This document shows, piece after piece, positions 37,369 through 45,429 of a DNA stretch of 64,000 nt. Made by a program: the position numbers and the translations under genes. Under the pieces are notes generated by a model, which was given only the letters and a program-made list of their open reading frames with translations, made no database searches and had not been told where the DNA came from. This DNA is from an uncultured Bacteroidales bacterium (lineage in GTDB: Bacteria; Bacteroidota; Bacteroidia; Bacteroidales; UBA932): positions 1 through 64,000 of the forward strand of contig CAMJHF010000010.1 in the NCBI GenBank assembly GCA_946405435.1, given 5' to 3'. Numbering within the stretch: the stretch's first letter is position 1; the number at the start of each line of letters is the position of its first letter.

Positions 37369-38220
37369 TTATCTGAAGTTCCTGGATGCGAACGGCAGAG
37401 CCGTGCGGAGAGCGTAGTGCCAGTATTCCCAGTTGTGCACGCCGTTGCGGACGCGCAGCTCGTGATGCACGCCGGCTTTCTTCATCTTGAAGTGAAAGTC
37501 GACGGACAGATGAAGCAGGTAGTCGTCGTCGCCGCAGTCGGTGAACCAGGCCACGGAGCGGAGCTGCTCCAGCGTGGCGTCCGAGGCGCCGGCCACGAAG
37601 TCAGGGGCCGAATGGGCCCTTACCGCCTGGCACAGAAGGTAGAACTTGTCCTGCGAATCTTGCCCGCTGCCCACCTCGTCGCTGCGGTTGTCCAGCCACG
37701 GGCTCATGGCATAGCAGCTCGAGAACATGTCCGGGTGGCGCTGGCAGTATACCACGGAGCCGCCGCCGCCCATCGAGAGTCCCATTACGGCCCGCTGTCC
37801 CTTGCTCCCGCCGCAGGAGTACTTGCTTTCGACGCCCGGCACGAGTTCGCCGAAGAAGAAATCCTCGTAGCTCCAGCCGGGCAGGTTGAAGTAGCCGTTC
37901 CAAATCTTGTGCACGTCGGGGCCGCCGGCGTTGGGCATTATGATTATCATGGGCACGGCTTCGCCGGAGGCAATCAGCTCGTCGGCGACGGTGCGCATGC
38001 CGCCGCGTTCCCGCCAGGCAGTGTAGTCATCCGTGAGCCCGTGCAGCAGATACACCACCGGGTATGTCTTTTCCGCCTTGCCGTAACCGTCCGGCAGATA
38101 AACATTGAACTTGACGGAGACGCCGAGTACGCGGCTCCATAGGCTGTCGGTAACTATCTTTCCGGCATTTAGCGGCACGAAAGACAGGGCCAGCAAAGCA
38201 GTAAGGACTAACTTTCTCAT
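37369..38220 (-). CDS. Secreted esterase, alpha/beta-hydrolase fold
   Basis: The 283-residue protein has a signal peptide (1-19) and belongs to the esterase D/feruloyl esterase-like group. It has VVYLLHGLTDDYTAW (oxyanion region), the nucleophile serine in GLSMGGGG (about residue 144), a DCGDDD segment for the acid and HNWEYWHYAL for the histidine. It probably removes acyl groups from plant or host glycans in the periplasm. It is divergent from the capsule promoter at 38254. Confidence 0.88.
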   Translation of the reverse strand: MRKLVLTALLALSFVPLNAGKIVTDSLWSRVLGVSVKFNVYLPDGYGKAEKTYPVVYLLHGLTDDYTAWRERGGMRTVADELIASGEAVPMIIIMPNAGGPDVHKIWNGYFNLPGWSYEDFFFGELVPGVESKYSCGGSKGQRAVMGLSMGGGGSVVYCQRHPDMFSSCYAMSPWLDNRSDEVGSGQDSQDKFYLLCQAVRAHSAPDFVAGASDATLEQLRSVAWFTDCGDDDYLLHLSVDFHFKMKKAGVHHELRVRNGVHNWEYWHYALRTALPFASRNFR

Positions 38221-38253
38221 ATGCAGATTTTCACAAAAATAGTCCTTTTTTCA

Positions 38254-38261
38254 TATCTTTG
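38254..38261 (+). promoter_or_regulatory. -7 box TATCTTTG of the capsule locus
   Basis: Exact TAnnTTTG match 71 nt before the upxY-like ATG at 38333, leaving a leader of about 65 nt where an antiterminator could act. The box lies within a 6-bp dyad CATATC...GATATG. No long inverted repeats of a phase-variable promoter are seen around it. Confidence 0.6.
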
Positions 38262-38332
38262 CAACGATATGGGCGCCGGAGTCCGATGCTTGATTGCAAA
38301 GATGGTGCTTTTTTATAAATTATTTTGTACCG

Positions 38333-38806
38333 ATGAACAAGACGGAGAGGAAAGTTTGGTTTGCCGCGTCGCTTCGTAACGGACAGTGGAAAAAATGTTC
38401 CCGCAGTCTGGACGAAATAGGCATCGGCTACTTCATCCCGTCCTCATATAACACCCTTTTGTTTTTCAACACCGTCAAATCCAGGGCGTTGTCGCTGGTG
38501 AATTCAGGCAAGATCAACGCCCGTTTCTTCATAGACCACAGCACCCACACTCTACTGGAAGTACCTGATAAACAAATGGATGACTTCATCCGGGTATCAC
38601 AAGACCCCGACTGTGTGGAATATGCCCCTCCGGGCGTCCTGATGAAGGGCGACAAGGTCGTAGTGACCCGTGGCCCCCTGGCAGGTGTGGAGGGAGAGAT
38701 TGCGGAGGATGACGACGGGACACCCTTCCTGGTGGTCAGGGTGCTCTCGCTTCTTTGCGCAAAAACTAAAATTTCCAGGGAAAACGTGCGCTTGAAAGAC
38801 GCGTAA
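38333..38806 (+). CDS. UpxY-type capsule transcription antiterminator (NusG paralogue)
   Basis: The 157-residue protein has an N-terminal NusG domain (VWFAASLRNGQWKKCSRSL, then YFIPS) and a C-terminal KOW-like domain (GDKVVVTRGPLAGVEGEI, about 105-125). In Bacteroides, UpxY proteins are the first gene of each capsule operon and let RNA polymerase read through the leader and the long operon. The ATG at 38333 gives the standard short N-terminus. Its place at the head of a 25-kb glycan locus fits that job. Confidence 0.88.
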   Translation: MNKTERKVWFAASLRNGQWKKCSRSLDEIGIGYFIPSSYNTLLFFNTVKSRALSLVNSGKINARFFIDHSTHTLLEVPDKQMDDFIRVSQDPDCVEYAPPGVLMKGDKVVVTRGPLAGVEGEIAEDDDGTPFLVVRVLSLLCAKTKISRENVRLKDA

Positions 38807-38841
38807 GTGCAAAAAGTATTGCATGTTAACAATTTTTATTC

Positions 38842-38849
38842 TAACTTTG
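38842..38849 (+). promoter_or_regulatory. Promoter (TTG plus TAACTTTG) before the OmpA gene
   Basis: A -33-like TTG at 38819-38821 and the -7 box TAACTTTG at 38842 are separated by 20 bp, the usual Bacteroidota spacing. The ATG follows 43 nt after the box. The OmpA gene, and possibly the genes after it, can therefore be read without the upxY promoter. Confidence 0.6.
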
Positions 38850-38892
38850 TAATTTAAATGTTCAAAAATTGTTAATAATTCAATTTTAAGAT

Positions 38893-40224
38893 ATGAAAAG
38901 ATTATTTGCCTTTATTGCTGTCGCTTGCGTGTTTTCTTCCGCATTCGCACAGGAAGTCAAGAGGACCGAGGACGACAAGACCATAACTGTCGTCGAAGAG
39001 ACTCAGACCCCCGAGGGCAGGGTCGTCACCACGACAACCATCCAGAAGGACAGGGTGTTCGTCAATGGATTCCTGTACAACTGGGAGCTCATGGGTGCCG
39101 TAGGTACTCAGCTTTACTACGGAGAAAATGACTGGAAGATGGTCAACAAGCTGGACATGTTGTCCTTCCCCTCCTTTGACCTCTACCTCACAAAATGGGC
39201 TTCTCCTTACTTCGGCGTGGGCCTTGGCGCCAATGTGAGCAAGTTCGAGGGTATCTATCAGAACAGGGGCGACCATTTGTTCGCCACCAGGTTCAAGACC
39301 GACAACGCCTTCAAGGGAGCGACCGTAAAGGATTATGGCTACCAGAATCTTTATTGCCAGGAAGGCTACTACGGCAACGTATTCGCCCTTGCCCATGCCG
39401 ACCTCACCAACATCATCGGCGGTTACAAGGCAAAGCGCTTCTGGACCATTGACGCTTTCGCCGGCGGCGGTGTGCTTTTCGGAATTACCGACAAGGCCAT
39501 CGGAGCATCTTTCAATGTCGGTGTGTCCAACAAGTTCCGTCTCACGGACAACCTGAGCATCACCCTCAACCTCCGCGGCGGCCTGGCATCAGACGATTTT
39601 GAAGGCGAGTCCAACCTCAACGAGCCTGACGAGACCCATTTCCTCGCAAACCATAAGCTGGACGGCATTGCCGGAGCTTCTATCGGTCTTGCATGGAAGA
39701 TCGGCAAGAAGAAGAGCCGCTGGGAGAATACTTACCGCACCAGCACCATCCACTACAACGATGCCGCTCTTGCCCGCCGCGATTCCATCAACCTCGCCCT
39801 TTCCAAGGATCTCAAAGACGCCGCCACCACCATCGGCGACCTCCGCAGGCAAATCAAGGATTCCGAGAACACCCAGTACATTACGGAAGTTCCCGACCTG
39901 TGGTTCCACATCAACTTCATAGTTGACCGCTGGGATCTGGTGAACCGCGAAAAGGTCAACCTGCAGTCCGTGGCCGACATCATCAAGAGTACTCCCAGCG
40001 TGAAGTATCTCCTTTGCGGCTACGCAGACAAGCAGACTGCAACTCCTTCGCACAACGAGATGCTTTCCAAGAATCGTGTAGAGACGGTTTACAACTACCT
40101 CACCAAGGAGCTTGGCGTGGATCCCGAGCAGCTTGTCACCGATTACAAGGGTGGAGTTGACTACATGTTCTACGACGAGAAAGAACTCAGCCGCTGCTGT
40201 ATGATTACTGCAATCAAGGAGTAA
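38893..40224 (+). CDS. OmpA-family outer-membrane protein
   Basis: The 443-residue protein has a signal peptide (1-19, ending AFAQE) and an N-terminal barrel-like region (about 50-275) with many aromatic residues. A C-terminal OmpA-like peptidoglycan-binding domain follows (about 330-443, with VADIIKSTPSVKYLLCGYADKQT and NRVETVYNYLTKELGV). It links outer membrane and cell wall. The first sugar gene starts only 5 bp after it, so it seems to be part of the capsule operon, which is unusual for an OmpA protein. Confidence 0.88.
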   Translation: MKRLFAFIAVACVFSSAFAQEVKRTEDDKTITVVEETQTPEGRVVTTTTIQKDRVFVNGFLYNWELMGAVGTQLYYGENDWKMVNKLDMLSFPSFDLYLTKWASPYFGVGLGANVSKFEGIYQNRGDHLFATRFKTDNAFKGATVKDYGYQNLYCQEGYYGNVFALAHADLTNIIGGYKAKRFWTIDAFAGGGVLFGITDKAIGASFNVGVSNKFRLTDNLSITLNLRGGLASDDFEGESNLNEPDETHFLANHKLDGIAGASIGLAWKIGKKKSRWENTYRTSTIHYNDAALARRDSINLALSKDLKDAATTIGDLRRQIKDSENTQYITEVPDLWFHINFIVDRWDLVNREKVNLQSVADIIKSTPSVKYLLCGYADKQTATPSHNEMLSKNRVETVYNYLTKELGVDPEQLVTDYKGGVDYMFYDEKELSRCCMITAIKE

Positions 40225-40229
40225 ATCAT

Positions 40230-41543
40230 ATGAAACAGAATCTTTTACAGAAGATTCAAGACAAGTCTATCGTAGCCGGGGTCGTGGGCCTCGGCTACGT
40301 TGGCTTACCGTTGGCCGTGGAAAAGGCCAAGGCCGGCTTCCGTACAATCGGTTTCGACGTCCAGAAAGAAAAGGTGGACCAGGTGAACGCCGGCCACAAT
40401 TACATCGGGGATGTCGTGGACAGCGACCTCGCTTCCCTGGTTGCGCAGGGGCGCTTGTCCGCCACCACCGATTTCAGCTTCATACAGGGAGTCGACTTTG
40501 TCGCAATATGCGTCCCCACTCCGCTGGACGCCCATCAGCAGCCGGACATAAGCTATGTTGAATCTTCGGCCCGTTCGATAGCCAAGTACCTGCACAAAGG
40601 CATGATGGTGGTCCTGGAGTCCACCACTTATCCGGGGACCACCGAAGAGCTTATAAAGCCCATACTAGAGTCCTCCGGACTTGAGTGCGGGAAGGATTTC
40701 TACCTGGGATTTTCTCCTGAGCGTGTGGATCCGGGCAACCTGATCTACAAGACCAAGAATACTCCCAAGGTGGTGGGAGGGCTCGGGAAGGATGCATCCG
40801 AGGTTATCTCCGCCATGTATGAAGCCGTCCTGCAGGGTTCTGTCTTCCGCGCGTCATCCCCGGCCGTGGCCGAAATGACAAAAATACTCGAGAACACCTA
40901 CCGCAACATCAACATAGGTCTCATCAACGAGCTGGCGATTCTGTGCCATAAGATGAACATCGACCTGTGGGAGGTTATCGAGGCTGCGAAGACCAAGCCG
41001 TTCGGGTTCACGCCCTTCTATCCCGGACCCGGACTGGGCGGCCACTGTATTCCGCTCGACCCTTATTACCTGAGCTGGAAGGCCCGCGAGTACGGATTCC
41101 ATACGTCGATGATAGAGTCGTCGATGATGATCAACGACCGTATGCCCGAGTACTGCGTAGACCGTATAGCAGACATGCTCAACCGACGTTTCTCCAAGGC
41201 TCTGAACGGATCTTCAATCCTGGTGCTTGGCGTTGCATACAAACAGGACATCGACGACTACCGCGAGTCTCCCGCCATACGCGTCATGGAAGAACTCCGC
41301 AAAGAAGGAGCCAATGTGGCCTTTTATGACCCCTACATACAGCGCTACCGCCACAAGGGCGAGTGGTATGACGGCGAGCCCGAACTTACGGCAGAACTGA
41401 TCGAAAATGCTGATGCCGTGGTAATTACGACATCCCACACAACTGTTGACTACGGCTTTGTACAGCAGCATGCCAAAGCCATATTCGATACCAAGAACGC
41501 AATGAAATCCGTCGCTCCGCGCGACAACATTGAAGTACTATAA
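40230..41543 (+). CDS. wbpA: UDP-N-acetylglucosamine 6-dehydrogenase (WbpA-like)
   Basis: The 437-residue NAD enzyme oxidises C6 of a UDP-HexNAc to the uronic acid. The Rossmann motif GVVGLGYVGLPLA is at 17-29, catalytic Cys273 lies in GPGLGGHCIPLDPYY, and GVAYKQDIDDYRESPA marks the C-terminal domain. Length and motifs fit the WbpA/WbpO group rather than UDP-glucose dehydrogenase. The wbpD-like gene starts at the base after its stop and the wbpE-like gene follows, pointing to a 2,3-diacetamido-uronic acid, but the WbpB oxidoreductase expected between steps is not in this window. Confidence 0.88.
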   Translation: MKQNLLQKIQDKSIVAGVVGLGYVGLPLAVEKAKAGFRTIGFDVQKEKVDQVNAGHNYIGDVVDSDLASLVAQGRLSATTDFSFIQGVDFVAICVPTPLDAHQQPDISYVESSARSIAKYLHKGMMVVLESTTYPGTTEELIKPILESSGLECGKDFYLGFSPERVDPGNLIYKTKNTPKVVGGLGKDASEVISAMYEAVLQGSVFRASSPAVAEMTKILENTYRNINIGLINELAILCHKMNIDLWEVIEAAKTKPFGFTPFYPGPGLGGHCIPLDPYYLSWKAREYGFHTSMIESSMMINDRMPEYCVDRIADMLNRRFSKALNGSSILVLGVAYKQDIDDYRESPAIRVMEELRKEGANVAFYDPYIQRYRHKGEWYDGEPELTAELIENADAVVITTSHTTVDYGFVQQHAKAIFDTKNAMKSVAPRDNIEVL

Positions 41544-42107
41544 ATGCAGGACTGGTTCGTACACGAAAGCAGTTACATCGATGACGGCGTGCAGATTGGC
41601 GCCGGCACCAAGATATGGCACTTCTGCCATGTCCAGAAGGGCGCCGTCATCGGAAAGGACTGCTCGCTGGGCCAGAATGTCAATGTAGGAAACAACGTCA
41701 GGATAGGCAACGGAGTCCGCATACAGAACAACGTGTCGGTGTACGAGGGCGTTGAACTGGAAGACAACGTGTTCTGCGGACCGTCCTGCGTGTTCACGAA
41801 CGTCAATACACCCCGGGCGCACTTTCCGGTGCACGGAGTGTACGCACGGACGCTCGTGCGCGAGGGTGCTTCGCTGGGCGCCAACAGCACCGTCGTGTGC
41901 GGCCATACGATAGGGCGCAGCGCGCTGATTGCGGCAGGTGCCGTTGTAACCTGCGACGTAAAGGATTACGCTCTGATGGCCGGGGTTCCCGCCCGTCAGA
42001 TCGGATGGGTCTGCGAATGCGGCAAAAGGCTGCCCGGCAGCCTCGTCTGCAGCTGCGGACGCAAATATAGACTCGAGGGAGACACCCTCGAAAAGGTCGG
42101 CGAATAA
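41544..42107 (+). CDS. wbpD: UDP-3-amino-sugar N-acetyltransferase (WbpD-like)
   Basis: The 187-residue enzyme is a left-handed beta helix made of hexapeptide repeats (IGAGTKIWHFCHVQKGAVIGKDCSLGQNV). Its motif NVNTPRAHFP is typical of WbpD-like acetyltransferases that acetylate the 3-amino group of UDP-GlcNAc3NA. The C-terminal tail carries four cysteines as CECG and CSCG, like a small zinc ribbon. It begins at the base after the wbpA-like stop. Confidence 0.88.
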   Translation: MQDWFVHESSYIDDGVQIGAGTKIWHFCHVQKGAVIGKDCSLGQNVNVGNNVRIGNGVRIQNNVSVYEGVELEDNVFCGPSCVFTNVNTPRAHFPVHGVYARTLVREGASLGANSTVVCGHTIGRSALIAAGAVVTCDVKDYALMAGVPARQIGWVCECGKRLPGSLVCSCGRKYRLEGDTLEKVGE

Positions 42108-42169
42108 CCGACGGGTCAGACGCAATGTCTGACTCCTGCTCCCCTTTCCGGGGCAGCATTGGCGAAGCT

Positions 42170-43360
42170 ATGCAATTCAGAGATCTCAAGAAGCAGTATC
42201 AGGTCCTCAAGGAGGACATGGACAAGGCCATTTTGGACATAGTGGCCGGCGGCACCTTCATCATGGGAAGGGCTGTAACGGAATTGGAACAGCAGCTTTC
42301 CGAGTACGTGGGAGTCAGACACTGCCTTACATGCGCCAACGGAACCGACGCGCTCACCCTGGCGCTCAAGGCCTGGGGCATCGGGCCAGGCGACGCGGTG
42401 TTCGTGCCGGACTTCACCTTCTTCTCCTCTGCTGAGGTGGTGCCTCTGGAAGGCGCCACGCCGATATTTGTGGACGTCTGCGAAGAGACGTTCAACCTTG
42501 ACGCCTCCGACCTTGAACGGGCTGTGCGAGAGGTGCTTAACGAGGGCCGCCTGCGTCCGCGCGCGGTCGTGGCGGTAGACCTCTTCGGCCTGCCTGCGGA
42601 CTTCCCCGCCATCCGTGCGGTTGCAGACAAGTACGGCCTGCTTATTCTCGAGGACGGCGCGCAGGGCTTCGGCGGCAGCATCGACGGCAAGCGGGCCTGC
42701 AGCTTCGGGGACATCGCCACCACTTCGTTCTTCCCGGCGAAGCCGCTGGGGTGCTACGGAGACGGGGGCGCAGTATTCACGGACAACGACGAGTGGGCGG
42801 CGCTCATCGAGTCGTACCGCGTGCACGGAAAAGGAACCTTCAAGTACGACAACGTGCGTATCGGCCTGAATTCCAGGCTGGACACCTTGCAGGCTGCCGT
42901 TCTGCAGGTCAAGCTGAAGGCTTTCATGGACTATGAGCTGGATGCCGTGAACGCCGCAGCGGAACAATATACTTCCCTGCTTTGCCATCCTGAGCGGAGC
43001 GAAGCATCTGTCGCCACCCCCGTAATTCCCGCCGGCTTCCGCTCCAGCTGGGCGCAGTACACCTTGCGGTTGGCAGGCCCGGAGCAGCGGGACGCCCTTC
43101 AGGCCGCACTCAAGGCCTCCGGCATCCCCTCAATGGTATACTACCCGAAGCCCATGCATCTGCAGACGGCCTTTGCAGACCCTCACTCCGGCCTGCAGCC
43201 TTCTCAGAAGGACAGTTTGTCATTCCGGGCGGAGGCGAGGAATCTCTGCCCTGTTGCGACTTCGCTCTGCGGCCGCGTGCTGTCGCTTCCCATGCATCCG
43301 TACATCACGGAAGAAGATATCGAAACGGTGTGCTCCGCAGTGCTAAACTACGTTAAATGA
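42170..43360 (+). CDS. wbpE: PLP-dependent sugar aminotransferase (WbpE-like) with two inserts
   Basis: The 396-residue DegT/DnrJ/EryC1-family enzyme transfers an amino group to a 3-keto UDP-sugar. PLP-binding Lys191 is in FFPAKPLGCYGDGG, with EDGAQGFGG at 161-169. The start at 42170 gives the family MQFRDLKKQY. Two segments are foreign to the family: CHPERSEAS (272-280) and about residues 344-360 (DSLSFRAEARNLC). Their DNA (42983-43010 and 43218-43246) belongs to a dispersed intergenic repeat type common in bacteria. Both keep frame, and catalytic motifs are intact, so the enzyme may still work. Confidence 0.88.
   Translation: MQFRDLKKQYQVLKEDMDKAILDIVAGGTFIMGRAVTELEQQLSEYVGVRHCLTCANGTDALTLALKAWGIGPGDAVFVPDFTFFSSAEVVPLEGATPIFVDVCEETFNLDASDLERAVREVLNEGRLRPRAVVAVDLFGLPADFPAIRAVADKYGLLILEDGAQGFGGSIDGKRACSFGDIATTSFFPAKPLGCYGDGGAVFTDNDEWAALIESYRVHGKGTFKYDNVRIGLNSRLDTLQAAVLQVKLKAFMDYELDAVNAAAEQYTSLLCHPERSEASVATPVIPAGFRSSWAQYTLRLAGPEQRDALQAALKASGIPSMVYYPKPMHLQTAFADPHSGLQPSQKDSLSFRAEARNLCPVATSLCGRVLSLPMHPYITEEDIETVCSAVLNYVK
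42983..43010 (+). repeat. REP-like element translated inside the wbpE-like gene, copy 1
   Basis: The 28-bp sequence aligns with 43218-43246 base for base with few changes and one gap, core GAGCGGAGCGAAG. The same element type is known from memory as a dispersed intergenic repeat whose translation reads CHPERSE. Here it is in frame. Confidence 0.7.
43218..43246 (+). repeat. REP-like element translated inside the wbpE-like gene, copy 2
   Basis: This 29-bp copy has its inverted arms intact: ATTCC at 43222-43226 and GGAAT at 43239-43243 flank a GGGCGGAGGCGA core. It lies in the same orientation as the first copy, 208 bp downstream. Confidence 0.7.
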
Positions 43361-44538
43361 GCCTGTTCAAACGCAATAGACCCTGGGTTAGACTCCAGTA
43401 TGACGAGCAGTTCATTCCCGAGAACTTCTCCGAGCGCGGAGTGGAAACCGGAGCCAAGTTTGAACGCCACCTTGCCACCAACCACGACCTTAAGTTCATC
43501 TTCAAGGCCACGAAGGGGATGGATGTGAAGGAGACCGAGCAATGGCTCGACTCCCACATGCAGCATTTCGACGACACGACTTTTATAGTCAATACCGACG
43601 AAGGCGTTTCGCTGGAAGGCCTCAAGCCCCATCATCCCGAGCTGATTATCAACAAGTTGGCACTTGCGCGCATAAGGCACCTCAACACTTTCCTCAACAA
43701 GGCCAACGAGGTGCTGGAAGACAAAGGCTACCTGTGGGTGCATTCGCGTACAGCCCGCCTCAAGCGAGAGGTCATCCGCAAGAGGCATCCCGGAGTTTAT
43801 GGAGAGTTCCTGTACGTTTGCCACTACCTCTGGCATCGCGTATGCCCGAAGCTGAAGCTTACGAAGTGGTTCTACTATTGGGTTACCAAGGGGCAGAACC
43901 GCACATATCACCGCGTTGAGCTCCTGGGCCGCATGTACAGGGCGGGGTTCGTAGTTATCGACCAGCGCTTCCACAAAGGCGAGTACTACATTCTCGGGCA
44001 GAAGTTCCGTGCCCCCATCTGGGACGACGAACCCACCTGCGGGCCTGTCGTCAAACTTAAGCGCGTGGGCTTTCACGGCGAAATGATAGGCGTGTACAAA
44101 TTCCGCACAATGTATTCCTACTCCGAGTACCTGCAGCCATATATGCTTGAGTATGAGGGGCTTCAGGACGGCGGCAAGTTCGCGCACGACTACCGGGTGA
44201 ATGGATGGGGAAAGATTCTTCGCAAGACCTGGCTGGATGAACTGCCCATGTTCATCAACGTTCTCAAGGGGCAGATGAAGCTTGTGGGCGTGCGTCCGCT
44301 CAGCAAGCACTACTTCAGTTTATACACTCCGGAGATGCAGGCGCTCCACGTAAGCGTGAAGCCGGGACTGCTGCCTCCGTTCTACTACGACGAGCAGTCT
44401 CCGGTGACCCTGGACGACGTCCAGGCATCGGAAAGACGATATATCGAGGCCTACCATCAGCACCCCTTCGCCACCGACTGGCGGTATTTCTGGGGCACCG
44501 TAGGCAACATCCTTTTCAAGCATAAAAGATCGCAATAA
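43357..44538 (+). CDS. Initiating sugar-phosphate transferase (undecaprenyl-phosphate type)
   Basis: The C-terminal half of this 393-residue protein is a bacterial sugar transferase domain. It includes GVYKFRTMYSYSEYLQ, GKILRKTWLDELPMFINVLKGQMKLVGVRP and the closing KPGLLPP. Enzymes of this WcaJ/WbaP class put the first sugar phosphate on the lipid carrier at the inner membrane. The N-terminal half (1-200) lacks the usual several membrane spans and is instead soluble-looking. The start overlaps the wbpE stop by 4 bp. Confidence 0.87.
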   Translation: MSLFKRNRPWVRLQYDEQFIPENFSERGVETGAKFERHLATNHDLKFIFKATKGMDVKETEQWLDSHMQHFDDTTFIVNTDEGVSLEGLKPHHPELIINKLALARIRHLNTFLNKANEVLEDKGYLWVHSRTARLKREVIRKRHPGVYGEFLYVCHYLWHRVCPKLKLTKWFYYWVTKGQNRTYHRVELLGRMYRAGFVVIDQRFHKGEYYILGQKFRAPIWDDEPTCGPVVKLKRVGFHGEMIGVYKFRTMYSYSEYLQPYMLEYEGLQDGGKFAHDYRVNGWGKILRKTWLDELPMFINVLKGQMKLVGVRPLSKHYFSLYTPEMQALHVSVKPGLLPPFYYDEQSPVTLDDVQASERRYIEAYHQHPFATDWRYFWGTVGNILFKHKRSQ

Positions 44539-44542
44539 GTAT

Positions 44543-45415
44543 ATGGCAGAAGAAAAGTGGGACAGTATCATAGAACCTAAGGACAAGCTACTGTCGGTTG
44601 ATTTCAAGGAACTTTGGCGCTACCGCGACCTGTGCTCGCTGTTTGTCAAGCGGAATATCATCACCCAGTACAAGCAGACCATCTTGGGACCTGTTTGGTT
44701 CGTGGTGCAACCTGCGCTCACCGTGATCATGTACATGATCGTTTTCGGCGGCATAGCTGGAATTCCCACCGACGGAGTGCCCCGGCCGTTGTTCTATCTG
44801 GCTGGTACTTGTATGTGGAACTACTTCTCCGAGTGCCTCACCAAGACGTCGAACACTTTCGTTGACAATGCCGGCATCTTCGGCAAGGTGTATTTCCCCC
44901 GCCTGGTGATGCCCATCGCCAATGTTATCAGCAATCTGTTACGCTTCGGCATACAGTTCGGGTTCTTCGTGCTGATCTACGTCATCTACTTCTTTGTCGA
45001 CCCCACTTGCCATGCACATCTCAACTGGTACGCCCTTTTGTTCCCGGTACTTATTGCCATGATGGCCGGCCTGGCGCTGGGCTTCGGCACCATAATCAGC
45101 TCAATGACGACGAAATACCGCGACCTCCAGGTACTGTTCTCGTTCATCGTCCAGCTGTGGATGTATGCCACTCCTATAGTTTACCCTCTGAGCCAGACAA
45201 AGAGCATGTTCTGGCTTGGCATCCCCGTCCACAAACTCATGTGCCTCAATCCCGTAACGCCTATTATCGAAACCTTCAAGTACGGCTTCCTCGGCGCCGG
45301 TGACTTCGTGGGCTGGAGATGGCTGATATATAGCTTCGTGTTTATGGTGATGCTTCTGGCCCTTGGCATAGTGATATTCAACAAGGTGCAGAAAAGTTTT
45401 ATGGATACGGTGTAA
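44543..45415 (+). CDS. wzm: Polysaccharide ABC exporter, permease (Wzm)
   Basis: The 290-residue ABC-2 type permease has an N-terminal cytoplasmic helix (ELWRYRDLCSLFVKRNIITQYKQTILGPVWFVVQP, characteristic of Wzm/TagG-type permeases) and six membrane spans. It forms the channel that exports finished polysaccharide on its lipid carrier. Its ATPase partner is not adjacent but 5.3 kb downstream at 50675, separated by six genes. Confidence 0.93.
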   Translation: MAEEKWDSIIEPKDKLLSVDFKELWRYRDLCSLFVKRNIITQYKQTILGPVWFVVQPALTVIMYMIVFGGIAGIPTDGVPRPLFYLAGTCMWNYFSECLTKTSNTFVDNAGIFGKVYFPRLVMPIANVISNLLRFGIQFGFFVLIYVIYFFVDPTCHAHLNWYALLFPVLIAMMAGLALGFGTIISSMTTKYRDLQVLFSFIVQLWMYATPIVYPLSQTKSMFWLGIPVHKLMCLNPVTPIIETFKYGFLGAGDFVGWRWLIYSFVFMVMLLALGIVIFNKVQKSFMDTV

Positions 45416-45429
45416 ATAGGCATGATTAT

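Noticed and set aside
38221..38332. Invertible capsule promoter
   Set aside because: Only a 6-bp dyad (CATATC/GATATG) surrounds the -7 box; the longer inverted repeats used by known capsule promoter inversions and a nearby invertase are absent.
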